Assembly (NCBI GenBank): GCA_020852275.1
Contig: JADZBE010000005.1
Location: 1 to 47,433 of the forward strand
Reading direction: 5' to 3'
DNA length: 47,433 nucleotides
From: Phycisphaerales bacterium
Lineage (GTDB): Bacteria > Planctomycetota > Phycisphaerae > UBA1845
Position 1 is the first letter of the stretch. Each line of letters begins with the position of its first letter. Below are positions 16,356 to 25,620 of this stretch, one piece after another. Position numbers and translations under genes: made by a program. The notes under the pieces were generated by a model. It searched no databases. It saw only the letters and a list, made by a program, of their open reading frames with translations, and was not told the origin of the DNA.

Positions 16356-16598
16356 ATGATCCGCAAAGAAATCGACGACCTCATGCATCGCGTTCCGTTT
16401 CAACCGTTTGCCATTCAGCTCACGAGCGGGGATCGCTACGAAGTTCGAGACGCGGCACTGGCTGCAATGCTGCGGAGCGCGATCTTCATCGCCTTTCCCA
16501 AATCGGACGAACGGGTGATCGTCCCGTACCTGCACATCGCGGCGGCGGAGACGGGCAACGGAACGCACAAGCCCTCCGCGCGAAAGCGTCGCAATTGA
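16356..16598 (+). CDS. Small 'PFxPF' protein of unknown function
   Basis: An 80-residue protein that begins 'MIRKEIDDLMHRVPFQPFAI' and contains 'LTSGDRYEV'. It resembles the 83-residue product at 42907-43158 ('[20 protein letters not shown]'): a short N-terminal helix, a PFxPF turn, then a small beta hairpin with Gly-Asp/Asn-Gly-Arg. The family appears often as a short hypothetical protein in planctomycetes. The start is 7 bases after the zinc-ribbon stop, so the two are likely co-translated. Function unknown. Confidence 0.65.
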   Translation: MIRKEIDDLMHRVPFQPFAIQLTSGDRYEVRDAALAAMLRSAIFIAFPKSDERVIVPYLHIAAAETGNGTHKPSARKRRN

Positions 16599-16729
16599 GT
16601 CGAGGCCAGAGCTTCGGTAAACTGACCTGCGAATGTCGTAGGATTCGAGCAGGTTCGTGAGGCATCGGCGGATTCGCGCGGGCTGAAGCTCGCGGCTCGG
16701 GAGATGAATAAGTGTCGCGTCCTGGGAGC

Positions 16730-16760
16730 GGCTGACAACTAACAGCCAGCAGCGAGCAGC
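16730..16760. repeat. Left arm of an inverted repeat around sdhB
   Basis: GGCTGACAACTAACAGCC and following bases. They resemble the reverse complement of 17535-17565, so sdhB is bracketed by a diverged inverted pair. This arm ends 7 bases before the sdhB start. Confidence 0.55.
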
Positions 16761-16767
16761 TTCTTCT

Positions 16768-17526
16768 ATGTCAAGATACATCCACGTCAAAGTTCTTCGT
16801 CAACAGGATCCGCACTCGGCCGAGCGCTGGGAGACGTTTTCCGTCGAGCACGAGCCGGGGATGAACGTCACCACGGTGCTGCAGCGCATCGCCGCGGCGC
16901 CGGTCACGGTGGAGCACGAGTCGTCCACGCCGGTGGCGTTCGACGCCTGCTGCCTCGAGGAGGTGTGCGGGGCGTGCTCGATGGTGATCAACGGGCGCGT
17001 TCGACAGGCGTGCAGCGCGCTGATCGACAACCTCTGCGCCGACGGGCGCGACACGATCGAGCTGCGCCCGATGACCAAGTTCCCCGTCGTCCGCGACCTC
17101 GTGGTCAACCGGCGACGCATGTTCGACGCGCTGAAGCGCGTCAAGGCATGGGTGCAGGTGGACGACTACTTCGACCGCGGACCGGGGCCGCGCGTCTTCC
17201 CGAAAGAGCAGGATGAGGCCTACCCGCTCTCGCGCTGCATGACCTGCGGCTGCTGCGTGGAGGCGTGCCCGCAGTACCACGACGACTCGCCGTTCATCGG
17301 CGCGGCCGCGATCTCGCAGGCAATCCTGTTCAACGCGCACCCCACGGGCCGATCGGCGGCGGACGAGCGCATGGAGGTTCTCGCCGGCAAGGGCGGGATC
17401 GCCGACTGCGGCAACAGCCAGAACTGCGTCAAAGTGTGCCCGAAGAAGATTCCGCTGACGGACTCGCTCGCCAAGGCCGGGCGCGACGCGACGGTGTACA
17501 AGCTGCGCAAGTGGTTCGGGAGGTAG
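16768..17526 (+). CDS. sdhB: Succinate dehydrogenase/fumarate reductase iron-sulfur subunit
   Basis: A 252-residue subunit carrying electrons from SdhA to the quinone site. The plant-type [2Fe-2S] ligands are C61 or C62, C67, C70 and C82. The first bacterial ferredoxin-type motif 'CMTCGCCVEACP' (157-168) gives the [4Fe-4S] ligands, and 'CGNSQNCVKVCPKKIP' (214-229) completes the [3Fe-4S] site. Length and order are normal for the family. The ATG has no good Shine-Dalgarno sequence because the upstream repeat arm ends just before it, so expression may depend on the repeat context. An sdhC anchor, needed for quinone reduction, is not adjacent on either side. Confidence 0.95.
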   Translation: MSRYIHVKVLRQQDPHSAERWETFSVEHEPGMNVTTVLQRIAAAPVTVEHESSTPVAFDACCLEEVCGACSMVINGRVRQACSALIDNLCADGRDTIELRPMTKFPVVRDLVVNRRRMFDALKRVKAWVQVDDYFDRGPGPRVFPKEQDEAYPLSRCMTCGCCVEACPQYHDDSPFIGAAAISQAILFNAHPTGRSAADERMEVLAGKGGIADCGNSQNCVKVCPKKIPLTDSLAKAGRDATVYKLRKWFGR

Positions 17527-17534
17527 CGGGAGTT

Positions 17535-17565
17535 GCTCTTGGCTCTTGGCTGCTTGCTGTCAGCC
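17535..17565. repeat. Right arm of the inverted repeat around sdhB, heptad type
   Basis: GCTCTTGGCTCTTGGCTGC and following bases: a CTCTTGG 7-mer repeated, then decayed. It is partly complementary to 16730-16760. Confidence 0.55.
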
Positions 17566-17596
17566 AGATGCCGGCGGCGTACGATTGGGTCCGTGC

Positions 17597-18724
17597 GTGA
17601 GTGAACCCCAGCCGCCATCCCGGCGCCGGCCCCGATATCGCGGGACGCATCCGCGCCGGTTCGACGAGCGCTACAAGGAGCTTGATCCGCAAGCGCACCC
17701 CGAAGTGGCCGAGCACGTTCGCGCGCAGGGGCGCACGCCAGCCGGAACGCATGTCCCGGTCCTTGTCGAGGAGATTCTCGCGGCGATTGCTCCGCAGCCC
17801 GGGGAGATCGTCATCGACTGCACGCTGGGGTACGGCGGTCATGCGCGGCGGCTGCTCGAACGGATCGCGCCGAACGGTCGGCTGATCGGGCTGGACGTCG
17901 ATGCCGAGCAGCTTGAGAAGACCGCCTCACGGCTGAGAGGCTCCGAAGGCGACTTCCCCGAAAGCGTTGGCCCCAATCCCGCCGTACACACACACGCCTG
18001 TAACTTCGCCGGAATCGGCAAGATCTTGCTGATGGAAGGGCTGGACGCGTGCGACGTCATCTTCGCGGACTTGGGCGTTTCCTCCATGCAACTGGACGAC
18101 CCGGCGCGCGGGTTCTCCTACAAGCATGACGGTCCGCTTGATCTGCGCATGAACCGCCGCCGACCGCTCACGGCCGCGCGCCTGCTGAACACGCTTTCGC
18201 GCGAGGCGCTGGCGGGGGCGTTCGCGGAACTGGCGGACGAGCCGGATGCGGAGCGGCTGGCGCGGCGCCTCGTCGAGCTTCGGGCGACGCGGAACTTGGG
18301 CACGACGCGGGCGCTGGTGGACCTCATCTTTCAGATCAAGGGAATCTCTCCGCGGGAGTGGAAGGACAGGGCAACCGAGGATCCCGGCGCCCTGCACCCG
18401 GCGGCGCGCGTGTTCCAGGCTTTGCGGATGCTGGTCAGTGACGAGCTGGGCAGTCTGCGAGAGATGCTGCGGCAGGCGCCGTATTGTCTTCGACCCGGCG
18501 GGCGCATCGGCGTCATCAGCTTCCACAGCGGCGAGGACGCCATCGTTGAGACGTTTTTCAACGAAGGGCTCTCAAGCCGGCTGTATGAGACGGTCAGCCC
18601 CGCGCCGATCGTCCCCAGCCGAGAAGAGCGCCGCAACAACCCGCGCAGCGCCTCGGCGAAGTTCCGCTGGGCGAGGGTAAGGGCGCATCGCCTTGCGGCT
18701 GAGTTCCCGCCCGCCCGGGAATGA
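17597..18724 (+). CDS. rsmH: 16S rRNA (cytosine-1402-N4)-methyltransferase
   Basis: RsmH (MraW) methylates N4 of C1402 in the ribosomal P site using S-adenosylmethionine. Motif I is 'DCTLGYGGHARRLLERI', followed by 'GRLIGLDVDAEQLE'. 'DVIFADLGVSSMQLDDPARG' and 'GPLDLRM' are signature motifs, as are 'LREMLRQAPYCLRPGGRIGVISFHSGED' region and the C-terminal 'NPRSASAKFRW'. The N-terminus has about 45 extra residues, Arg/Pro-rich ('RRRPRYRGTHPRRFDERYKE'), which I believe is normal in planctomycete RsmH. I chose the GTG at 17597; a start at 17546 would add 17 unlikely residues. The gene usually sits in the mraZ-rsmH-ftsL-ftsI division cluster, but here it stands alone after sdhB. Confidence 0.93.
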   Translation: MSEPQPPSRRRPRYRGTHPRRFDERYKELDPQAHPEVAEHVRAQGRTPAGTHVPVLVEEILAAIAPQPGEIVIDCTLGYGGHARRLLERIAPNGRLIGLDVDAEQLEKTASRLRGSEGDFPESVGPNPAVHTHACNFAGIGKILLMEGLDACDVIFADLGVSSMQLDDPARGFSYKHDGPLDLRMNRRRPLTAARLLNTLSREALAGAFAELADEPDAERLARRLVELRATRNLGTTRALVDLIFQIKGISPREWKDRATEDPGALHPAARVFQALRMLVSDELGSLREMLRQAPYCLRPGGRIGVISFHSGEDAIVETFFNEGLSSRLYETVSPAPIVPSREERRNNPRSASAKFRWARVRAHRLAAEFPPARE

Positions 18725-18787
18725 CGGGACGGGATCCCCGCACAAGCGGGAATCACGGAATGGATACCGGCCTGCGCGGGAATGACG
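18718..18787. repeat. 'ATTCCCGC'-type palindromic repeats
   Basis: Two to three copies of the GGGAATGAC / GGGAATCA arms in the 3' flank of rsmH, the first overlapping its last codons. Same family as 25223-25331. Confidence 0.65.
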
Positions 18788-18812
18788 AATCCGGTTTCTC
18801 GCCGCAGGTGGT

Positions 18813-20000
18813 CTACCTGACCTGCGACAGCTTCACGGCGCAGCGCTGTCTCGCCGAGATCAACGCGGCTTCGAGCACGCGCTGCGTTTCAAAGGCGTCG
18901 GCGAAGTCCGGCAGCGGAACGACCGGCTTCTCGCCGCCAAGGGCGCGCATCATGTCCGCCGCCATGTTCACGAACCCGTGCTCATATCCCAGCACATGCG
19001 CGTCGGGCCACCAGTTGCCCGCGTAGGGGTGGTTGCCCGCGGACGTACACATGATCCGCGTCCACCCCTGCACGGCGCGATCCGTCCCGACGTCGTAGTG
19101 CCAGAGCAGGTTCATGTCCTCGAAGTTGAACTTCAGCGACCCCTGTTCACCGTTGACCTCGATCGAGTTGGCGTTCTGGTTGCCGGTCGCCAGGCGCGTG
19201 GCTTCGAAACTGCCGACGGCGCCGCCCTTGAATCTCGTCAGGAACAGGACGCAGTCGTCCACGTCGGACTTGCCCTTGCGGCGCGAGCCTTTCGTGCCCG
19301 CGGCGATCTGGCCTGTCGGTCCGACGTCGGGCAGGGCGCGCTCCTGGATAAACGTCTCAGCGACGGCGCCGCAGACCTCGGTGATCTCCTCGCCGGTGAT
19401 GAAGCGGGCCATGTCCACGATGTGCGCATTGAGGTCGCCGTGCGCGCCGGAGCCGGCGTATTTCTTCTGGAAGCGCCACAGCAGCGGCGTGCCCGGCCCG
19501 CCCCAGTCCTGAAGGTAACGCGCGCGAACGTGGTAGATGCGTCCGAGCCGCCCCTGCCGCACGAGCTGATGCGCCAGCGCCACGGCCGGGCAGCGCCGGT
19601 AGTTGTACCAGACGAACGTGCGGCACTTCTTCGCCTTCGCGGCGGCGTCGCGCATGGAGCGGGCGTCGGCGAGCGTGCCGGCGAGCGGTTTCTCGCAGGC
19701 GACGTGCTTGCCGGCTTCAAGCATGGCGATGGCGTGCTCGGCGTGAACGTGGTTCGGTGTGCCAATGTCCACGAGGCGCACGGCGTCGAGCGCGGCGATG
19801 TCCGGCCAGCGCGTGGTCCAGTTCGCCCATCCCCAGCGCCGCGCGAAGGCTTGCAGCTCCGCGGCGTCACGACCGGCTACCGTGTGCATCACCGGCTCCA
19901 GCGGAAGGTCGAAGAAACGGGCGGCTTTGAGGTAGGCGTTGCTGTGCGCCCGCCCCATGAACTTCTGGCCGATCAACGCGACCGGGCATTCCTTCGGCAT
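18813..20000 (-). CDS. Gfo/Idh/MocA-family NAD(P)-dependent oxidoreductase
   Basis: A 395-residue enzyme. The N-terminal Rossmann fold starts 'CPVALIGQKFMGRAHSNAY'. Here the usual G-x-G-x-x-G is altered to G-Q-K-F-M-G, as in a known subset. 'EKPLAGTLADARSM' has the hallmark EKP with the catalytic Lys, and 'GAHGDLNAHIVDMARFITGE' contains the second-domain Asp/His pair. The C-terminal half is the alpha/beta dimerisation domain. Members oxidise or epimerise sugars and inositols. The substrate here is not predictable, and no sugar-pathway genes are adjacent. The ATG at 20000 has GGGAG 7 bases upstream. Confidence 0.9.
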   Translation of the reverse strand: MPKECPVALIGQKFMGRAHSNAYLKAARFFDLPLEPVMHTVAGRDAAELQAFARRWGWANWTTRWPDIAALDAVRLVDIGTPNHVHAEHAIAMLEAGKHVACEKPLAGTLADARSMRDAAAKAKKCRTFVWYNYRRCPAVALAHQLVRQGRLGRIYHVRARYLQDWGGPGTPLLWRFQKKYAGSGAHGDLNAHIVDMARFITGEEITEVCGAVAETFIQERALPDVGPTGQIAAGTKGSRRKGKSDVDDCVLFLTRFKGGAVGSFEATRLATGNQNANSIEVNGEQGSLKFNFEDMNLLWHYDVGTDRAVQGWTRIMCTSAGNHPYAGNWWPDAHVLGYEHGFVNMAADMMRALGGEKPVVPLPDFADAFETQRVLEAALISARQRCAVKLSQVR

Positions 20001-20390
20001 GTGGTGCTCCCTTCATCTCCGTGCCGAGCGCGAACAGCGCGCCGGGCGCGGGCGCTGCGTGTGCGCGTTGAGCCAAGGTCCGATTACCGCCGGCGAGTGT
20101 AATTGAAGGCGAACAGGGTGAAAACGGGATGTCGCGCGACGTGGGACGAACCGGGCAAGCGCGGAGCGATCCGTGTCTGGGGGCCAGCGATTCTCGGCAC
20201 TTGCCCCGTTCCGGGTTCCATGCAGCAGCAGCAGGCGACCGCGGGCAAGGGTTATCCCACGTCCGGCGTGTCCTCGGCGGTCAATCCGGTTTCGTGCAGG
20301 ACCGACGTAAGAGGTGCGGAAGTCCGGGCGGCTGCACAAGGCGCTGAGAGCACCGCTGCGAAGCCGGGCCGCACGGGAGTCGTGGATCGG
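20001..20390. other. Divergent spacer upstream of the histidine kinase
   Basis: About 390 bp between the oxidoreductase and the chosen kinase start. The kinase frame stays open back to 20103, and ATG 20220 or TTG 20103 are alternative starts, but the translated sequence looks unlike a protein domain. No repeat or clear promoter seen. Confidence 0.3.
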
Positions 20391-22889
20391 ATGTCGTCGG
20401 GAAGCACGCCTAAGCAGGGTCGCCGCACTCGCGGATGGGTCCCGTCACGACCGGCCCTTGAGGGTCTGATCGCGGGGGGAGTTCTGCTCGCGACGGCGAT
20501 GGTCAGCATCGCAGCAGTGTACCGGTCCGCGTCGCACGCGTTCGACGAGGAAGTTCACGCCGGGCTGATGAACTTCGCCCATGCGGCGGCGGCGCTCGTC
20601 GATGGCGATGCGCACCGCACGCTGGTCTCGCCCGAGCAGGAAGCCACGCCGGCTTACGAAGCCGCGGTCGAGCCGCTGCGGAAAGTCCTCAGTCAGGCAA
20701 GCGACCTGCGGTTCCTGTACACGGTGGTGCTCGTGCAGGACCAGGTTTATTTCGTTCTGGACGCCACACCGCCGGGCGACGCGGACGACGACGGCGTCGA
20801 GGATCACTCCGCGCTGATGGATCCCTACGAGGACGCGGACCCCGACATGCTGGCCGCGCTGCGGGACGGCGAGGCGCGCGTCACCGCGGAACCCTATTCG
20901 GACGCGTGGGGGACGTTCATCAGCGCCTTCGTACCGCTGCGCGATTCAGGCGGGCGTCAAGTCGGCGTCCTTGGCGCGGACATCACGCTGGCGCGATACG
21001 AGGCGCGCCTCGGGGAGCTTCGCCGCGCGGCGATACTGGGGCTGATTCCGGCGGCGATTGTCAGCACGGTGCTCGGGCTGGGCGTGTACTCGCTGCGGCG
21101 CAGTTCGCGGCTGTCGCGCCGGCGCGAGCATGAGGCGCAGGTCGCGGTGCAGGAAAGCGAAGCGCGCCTGCGGGAACTCGCCGAGCGCAGCGCCGCCGTC
21201 CTGTGGCTGATGGACTGGAAGCAGGACCGCGTGATCTACGTCAGCCCGGCCTATGAGGCCGTCTGGGGACGCCTTTGTCAGGATTTGTACGCCAACTCGC
21301 ACGCATGGATCGAGTCCATCCACGAAGAGGATCGAGATCGCGTGGGCAAGGAGTATTACGCCTCGGCGGCTCGAGGCGCCTTTTCGATGGAATACCGGGT
21401 GGTCAGACCTTCGGGGGAGGTCGTATGGGTGCTGGATCGCGGCTCGCCCGTGCTGGACGAAGCGGGCGAAGTCCACCGCATCGCCGGCATCGCCGAAGAC
21501 ATCACGGAGCGCAAGAAATCCGAGCGGGAATTGCAGCGGCGACACGACCTGCTCCAGGCTTTCGTCGACGAAATCGTCGCCACGAACAAGAAGCTCGAAG
21601 CCGCGCGACAGGCCGCGGAAATCGCCAACCGCGCGAAGAGCGAGTTCCTCGCCAACGTCAGCCATGAAATCCGCACGCCCATGACGGCCATTCTGGGCTT
21701 TGCCGAGATTCTCCGCGAGGGCGAAAACGGACGACGCCTCAGCGACGAGCAGACCCAGGCGGTCGATTCCATCCACCGCAACGGCGGCTACCTGCTCGGG
21801 ATCATCAACGATATCCTGGATCTTTCGAAAATCGACGCCGGCAAGCTCGACGTGGATGCCGTCGTCTGCGCGCCGGCGCCGCTCATCGCCGACGTGCTGC
21901 AGCTCGTTTCCACCAAGGCGGCGGAGAAGGGTCTCCCCCTCCATCTTGAATTCGAAGGCGCCGTGCCGGTTCGCATTCGCTCCGACCCGACGCGGCTGCG
22001 CCAGATCCTCATCAACCTGGTGGGCAATGCGATCAAGTTCACTTCCGCGGGTCACGTCCGCGTGAGCGTCAGGCGAGCCGTCACTCCCGCCAACAAGCCG
22101 GGGCTTGCCATTGAGGTCGAAGACACGGGCCTGGGGCTGACCGAGGAGCAACTGTCGCGGCTGTTTCAGCCGTTCACGCAGGCCGACGCCTCGACGACGC
22201 GCGTGTTTGGCGGAACGGGGCTGGGGCTGAGCATCAGCCGGCGGCTCGCACGGCTGCTCGGGGGCGACGTCACCGTGCGCAGCTCGCCGGGCAAGGGCAG
22301 CGTCTTCACCGTGTTTGTCGAGACGGGACCGCTCGACGCCGTGCCCATGCTCAGTCCGCAGGAAGCGCGAGAACTTGTCGGGCGGCGCGCCGCCGAGGCC
22401 CCGCCGCGGGCGCGCGAGGCTGCGACGCCGGCGTCCATGCCACAGGTGCAAACGTTGTCCGCTCGAATCCTGATCGCGGAGGACGGGCCTGACAATCAGC
22501 GACTGCTGCGCCACGTTCTCGCGCGAGCCGGCGCGGACCTGACCTTTGCGGAGAATGGCAGGCTGGCCGTGGACCTGGCGCTGGCGGGCGCCGGGACGGG
22601 GCAGGCGTTCGACGTGATCCTCATGGACATGCAGATGCCCGTGATGAGCGGGTATGATGCCGCCAGAACCCTGCGTGCCGCGGGCTACGACGGACCCATC
22701 ATCGCGCTGACCGCCAACGCCATGTCCGGAGACCGGGAGAAGTGCCTGGCCGCGGGCTGCGACGACTACACGGTCAAGCCGATCCGGCGCGCGGAGCTGC
22801 TGGAACTCGTGCGCCGCTATGCGCTGGGGGGCGCTCCGTGCACCGCCGGCGCGGGAGATCCGGCGCGTGGATGCCGCATTTCGCCCTGA
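20391..22889 (+). CDS. Membrane hybrid sensor histidine kinase (PAS-HisKA-HATPase-REC)
   Basis: An 832-residue kinase from ATG 20391, chosen because the first membrane helix (about residues 22-45) follows directly. Residues 46-205 form a periplasmic Cache-like sensor ('[18 protein letters not shown]', then the acidic '[20 protein letters not shown]') and '[11 protein letters not shown]' precedes the second helix at 213-235. A PAS/PAC region lies at about 260-375, then a coiled coil. HisKA has the phospho-acceptor His425 in 'SHEIRTPM'. The ATPase domain (about 530-645) shows the N box 'NLVGNAIKF', G1 'DTGLGLT' and G2 '[18 protein letters not shown]'. A C-terminal receiver (about 692-813) has Asp746 in '[11 protein letters not shown]' and the conserved Lys in 'DYTVKPI'. 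All catalytic residues are present. The signal and downstream partner are unknown; the receiver suggests a phosphorelay through a separate Hpt protein. Confidence 0.93.
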   Translation: MSSGSTPKQGRRTRGWVPSRPALEGLIAGGVLLATAMVSIAAVYRSASHAFDEEVHAGLMNFAHAAAALVDGDAHRTLVSPEQEATPAYEAAVEPLRKVLSQASDLRFLYTVVLVQDQVYFVLDATPPGDADDDGVEDHSALMDPYEDADPDMLAALRDGEARVTAEPYSDAWGTFISAFVPLRDSGGRQVGVLGADITLARYEARLGELRRAAILGLIPAAIVSTVLGLGVYSLRRSSRLSRRREHEAQVAVQESEARLRELAERSAAVLWLMDWKQDRVIYVSPAYEAVWGRLCQDLYANSHAWIESIHEEDRDRVGKEYYASAARGAFSMEYRVVRPSGEVVWVLDRGSPVLDEAGEVHRIAGIAEDITERKKSERELQRRHDLLQAFVDEIVATNKKLEAARQAAEIANRAKSEFLANVSHEIRTPMTAILGFAEILREGENGRRLSDEQTQAVDSIHRNGGYLLGIINDILDLSKIDAGKLDVDAVVCAPAPLIADVLQLVSTKAAEKGLPLHLEFEGAVPVRIRSDPTRLRQILINLVGNAIKFTSAGHVRVSVRRAVTPANKPGLAIEVEDTGLGLTEEQLSRLFQPFTQADASTTRVFGGTGLGLSISRRLARLLGGDVTVRSSPGKGSVFTVFVETGPLDAVPMLSPQEARELVGRRAAEAPPRAREAATPASMPQVQTLSARILIAEDGPDNQRLLRHVLARAGADLTFAENGRLAVDLALAGAGTGQAFDVILMDMQMPVMSGYDAARTLRAAGYDGPIIALTANAMSGDREKCLAAGCDDYTVKPIRRAELLELVRRYALGGAPCTAGAGDPARGCRISP

Positions 22890-22892
22890 CCC

Positions 22893-22922
22893 CGGGTCCG
22901 CTGCTGCGAACCCGTCCCACCC
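22893..22922 (-). repeat. REP palindrome (type 3)
   Basis: On the minus strand: GGGTGGGA, then CGGGTTCGC, loop AGCA, GCGGACCCG. It matches the intact type 3 copy at 37487 and has the GTGG head. It follows the kinase stop codon at once. Confidence 0.65.
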
Positions 22923-22958
22923 GACCCCTTCGAAGCGCCGGGCTCTCGCGGGGCGGGT

Positions 22959-24434
22959 TCAATCCCCCGGCTCGTCCTCGATGTATCCCAGCGCCTTGAG
23001 CCGCTCCTTCATGCCCGCGTCGTAGGCGCTCTCGGCCGGCCTGGCCACGCGCGGCTTGAGGTCGTGCGTCTCCACCGTTTGCACGGGATGCGCGTTGAGA
23101 AACTCCGGCGTCAGCAGGTCGGTGAGCACCTTGCCGTCCATGTCGCGCCCCACCGGCAGCCCCAGCAGCGCCAGCACCGTCGGCGTCACGTCGAGCACCG
23201 AGGCAACCACGCCCTCGGACCCCTTGCGGATTGGACCGCCCGCCGCCACCAGAATGCCGCGCTTCGTGTGCCAGTGCGGCGGCTGGATCCAATCCTTGTA
23301 CGTGCGCTGAATCGGCTGCAAGCCCGGATTGTCGCCGTAACCGTGATCGGATAGGACGAGCACCACGTCGTTCGCCGCGGCCTGCTTCATGATCCCGCCG
23401 AGGTACAGATCGACCCGCGTCAGGTGCGCGTCCATGACCCGCCCCAGCGCCTGCACCTGCGCCGGCAGCCGCGCGACGCCACCGGCGCCGTCCGTCTCAC
23501 GCGCTTTCAGGTACGCGGCATACTGCGGCCAGAAGATGTGGCAGTACGCGTCGAAACCGTCGAAATACACCGCCGCCAGCGACGGTTTGTGCTTATCCAA
23601 CAGATACGCGGCCATATTGCCGACGGAGATGTCCTTGAGCAGGATGTCGCGGACGGCGTAGTCCTCGATGCGCGGCAGCGCGTCCAGCCCCAGAGCGGCA
23701 AGCTCTCCAGGCACCAGCCGCTCCTCCGTTTTGATGAAGCGATCCAGCTCCTGCATGAGCTGCGGCGGATAGGTTCGATCCGGGATGTCCAGGCGCGAGA
23801 CGCTGCCGGTGGCGAAGCCGTCCTTGTCCTTCCGCAAGGGCCAGGTGTAGTCGCTGCAAAGGAATCCGCGCACCGGCTCGGCGGGCCACGTTACCCACCA
23901 GCTCAGGAACCCCACGCTCACGCCCGCCTCGCCGGCGATGTTCCACAGCGCCTGCACGCGGCGGATCGTGCTGCTCACCGGAACCGTTCGCCCGTCGTCC
24001 GTCTGCGCCACGAACCCGTGAACGCCGTGCTGCTTGGGCTTCTTGCCCGTGGCGATGGTCGTCCACACGATCGCCGAGGCCGTCGGGTCCATGGACTCCA
24101 GCGTCGTCCGCGAGCCGGACTGAATCAGCCGTGCAAGATTGGGCATCAGCCCGGCGCGCATCACCGGGTCAAAGACCTCCCAGTTTGCGCCGTCGATGGC
24201 CACGATGAAAACGCGCCCCGGCACGGCGCGCTCCGGCAAGTCGAGGAAGGCGGGGCGAGCCTGGGCTTGGACCGGCGCGGTTCCGTCGGGAGTGGCGCGC
24301 TTCGCGGTTGCCGCCGGTTTCGTAGTGTCGGACGGCGGTGAGACAGGCGTCTTCGAGCATGACGCGACGGCCAGAAGCACGAGCGCGCCGCTCAGGGTCC
24401 GCCGCACGCCGGAGACATCAAAACTTGCCAACAC
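22959..24434 (-). CDS. Alkaline phosphatase-superfamily phosphodiesterase, lipoprotein
   Basis: A 491-residue protein. GTG 24434 is chosen because AGGAG lies 7 bases upstream. The N-terminus has a lipobox ('LLAVASC'), so it is probably a lipoprotein. A Pro/Ala/Thr linker precedes the catalytic domain. Metal-site motifs are 'VFIVAIDGANWEVFDP' (first Asp), the nucleophile region 'ASAIVWTTIATGKKPKQHG', 'VYFDGFDAYCHIFWP' (Asp/His) and 'LSDHGYG' (Asp-His). A late 'WHTKRGILVAAGGPI' supplies the final His. This pattern fits the type I phosphodiesterase / nucleotide pyrophosphatase branch. The substrate is probably a phosphodiester outside the cytoplasm but cannot be named. The C-terminus ends '...KALGYIEDEPGD'. 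Confidence 0.88.
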   Translation of the reverse strand: MLASFDVSGVRRTLSGALVLLAVASCSKTPVSPPSDTTKPAATAKRATPDGTAPVQAQARPAFLDLPERAVPGRVFIVAIDGANWEVFDPVMRAGLMPNLARLIQSGSRTTLESMDPTASAIVWTTIATGKKPKQHGVHGFVAQTDDGRTVPVSSTIRRVQALWNIAGEAGVSVGFLSWWVTWPAEPVRGFLCSDYTWPLRKDKDGFATGSVSRLDIPDRTYPPQLMQELDRFIKTEERLVPGELAALGLDALPRIEDYAVRDILLKDISVGNMAAYLLDKHKPSLAAVYFDGFDAYCHIFWPQYAAYLKARETDGAGGVARLPAQVQALGRVMDAHLTRVDLYLGGIMKQAAANDVVLVLSDHGYGDNPGLQPIQRTYKDWIQPPHWHTKRGILVAAGGPIRKGSEGVVASVLDVTPTVLALLGLPVGRDMDGKVLTDLLTPEFLNAHPVQTVETHDLKPRVARPAESAYDAGMKERLKALGYIEDEPGD

Positions 24435-24514
24435 AACCTCACTCCTCGTGATCCGGGCAGTGTGACGCAAACCCAACCGCGCTGCGGGAAAGCCCGATTG
24501 CCGCAGGCACAGTT

Positions 24515-25192
24515 CTACAGGCTGTGCTTGAGCTTATCCACCAGCAGGTCCGCCAGGCGCGTCGGCTCCGGCAGGCGATAGCGCGTGCATGTGGCCAACG
24601 TGATTTGGACAGCGGCGTCCAGCGAGAGCCGGTGCCCGACGCTGACGAACACCGGCTTGACGCCCGCGCGCGTCCGCACGGCCGCGCCGATCGGCTCGTC
24701 CCCATCCAGCAGCATCGAGGTGGCGCCCGCCGACTTCCGCGGAGGATCGAACGTACCCACCAGCACGCTCTTGGCGCAGCCCAGCGAGGGGCGATCAAGA
24801 AGGACGCCGGCGTGGCACGCCAGTCCGAAACGGCGCGGATGGGCATAGCCCTGCCCGTCGAACATGAACACGTCCGGGCGTGTCTTCAGCTTGCGCAGCG
24901 CGGCCAGCAGCGCCGGCATCTCACGGAACGAGAGCAGCCCCGGAACGTAGGGGAAGGTCAGCTTGCGGCGTGCAAACACGCGCTCCACGACGCGCTGCTG
25001 CGATACGTCCCAAGCCACCACGCCCGCGATCGCATGTCGCCCATTCCGCGTAAACGCCAAGTCCGCGCCGGCGACGATGCGCACGGCATCCACGTCGCCT
25101 TCGCGGATGACGCGGTCAGCCAGCCTCCGCTGAATCGCCACGGCCTCGGTCGGGGTCGCGTCCCAACTGTGTGGTGCCGGCGCGATGCGCAT
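24515..25192 (-). CDS. nfi: Endonuclease V (deoxyinosine 3' endonuclease)
   Basis: A 225-residue repair nuclease that cuts DNA one base 3' of deoxyinosine arising from adenine deamination. Seen motifs are 'IVAGADLAF' (first catalytic Asp), 'YVPGLLSFREMPALLAAL' (Glu and the wedge region 'PYVPG'), 'VFMFDGQGYAHPRRFGLACH' (second Asp and DNA-binding loop) and 'HRLSLDAAVQI'. Length is typical. ATG 25192 has GGAG 5 bases upstream; a longer frame to 25228 has no ribosome site. Its 5' side is a 31-bp repeat array followed by a REP cluster and xseA, another repair gene on the same strand. Confidence 0.94.
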   Translation of the reverse strand: MRIAPAPHSWDATPTEAVAIQRRLADRVIREGDVDAVRIVAGADLAFTRNGRHAIAGVVAWDVSQQRVVERVFARRKLTFPYVPGLLSFREMPALLAALRKLKTRPDVFMFDGQGYAHPRRFGLACHAGVLLDRPSLGCAKSVLVGTFDPPRKSAGATSMLLDGDEPIGAAVRTRAGVKPVFVSVGHRLSLDAAVQITLATCTRYRLPEPTRLADLLVDKLKHSL

Positions 25193-25222
25193 GAAGCTCC
25201 ATCCTAGGCGGAATCGCAACCC

Positions 25223-25331
25223 CGTCATTCCCGCGCAGGCGGGAATCCAGCTCCGTCATTCCCGCGCGGGCGGGAATCCAGCGCCGTCATTCCCGCGCAG
25301 GCGGGAATCCAGCTCCGTCATTCCCGCGGCG
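25223..25331 (+). repeat. 31-bp tandem palindromic repeats
   Basis: Three and a half units with a 31-base period, starting at 25223, 25254, 25285 and 25316. The core is ATTCCCGCGCAGGCGGGAAT, a palindrome flanked by CGTC and CCAGCTC. Single scattered copies occur at 18718, 34895 and 5508. This type resembles repeats known in other bacteria with ATTCCC/GGGAAT ends (dRS3-like). Confidence 0.9.
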
Positions 25332-25471
25332 GGTGGCATGGTCAACGGTACCCCGTTGGCCATGGTCCTGCGCCGCTCGCCACGGGCGGGTGGCATGGTC
25401 TACGGTACTCCGTTGACCATGCTCTTGCCCCATGCGCCACGGCCTGGCGAGTACGCCAGGCCGTGCCACCC
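25331..25471. repeat. REP cluster (BIME): type 2, type 2, inverted type 1
   Basis: Two plus-strand palindromes with heads GGGTGG, arms CATGGTCAACGG/CCGTTGGCCATG and CATGGTCTACGG/CCGTTGACCATG and loops TACC or TACT. An inverted copy follows with arms CACGGCCTGGCG and CGCCAGGCCGTG, loop AGTA and the head GGGTGG on the minus strand. The same order recurs, diverged, at 27306-27447 on the other side of xseA. Confidence 0.85.
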
Positions 25472-25620
25472 GGTTGCCCTTCAGCGAGCTGCCGTCTTGA
25501 CGCCGTTGAATAACTGAGCCGCGACCGCGAGGGCGACTGTTTTCCACCGAACCCGCCGGTACTGCAACAGTGTGCTATTTACGAGCATGTCGTCTTGCGG
25601 TTTCTTCCCGTTCCGCGTCC

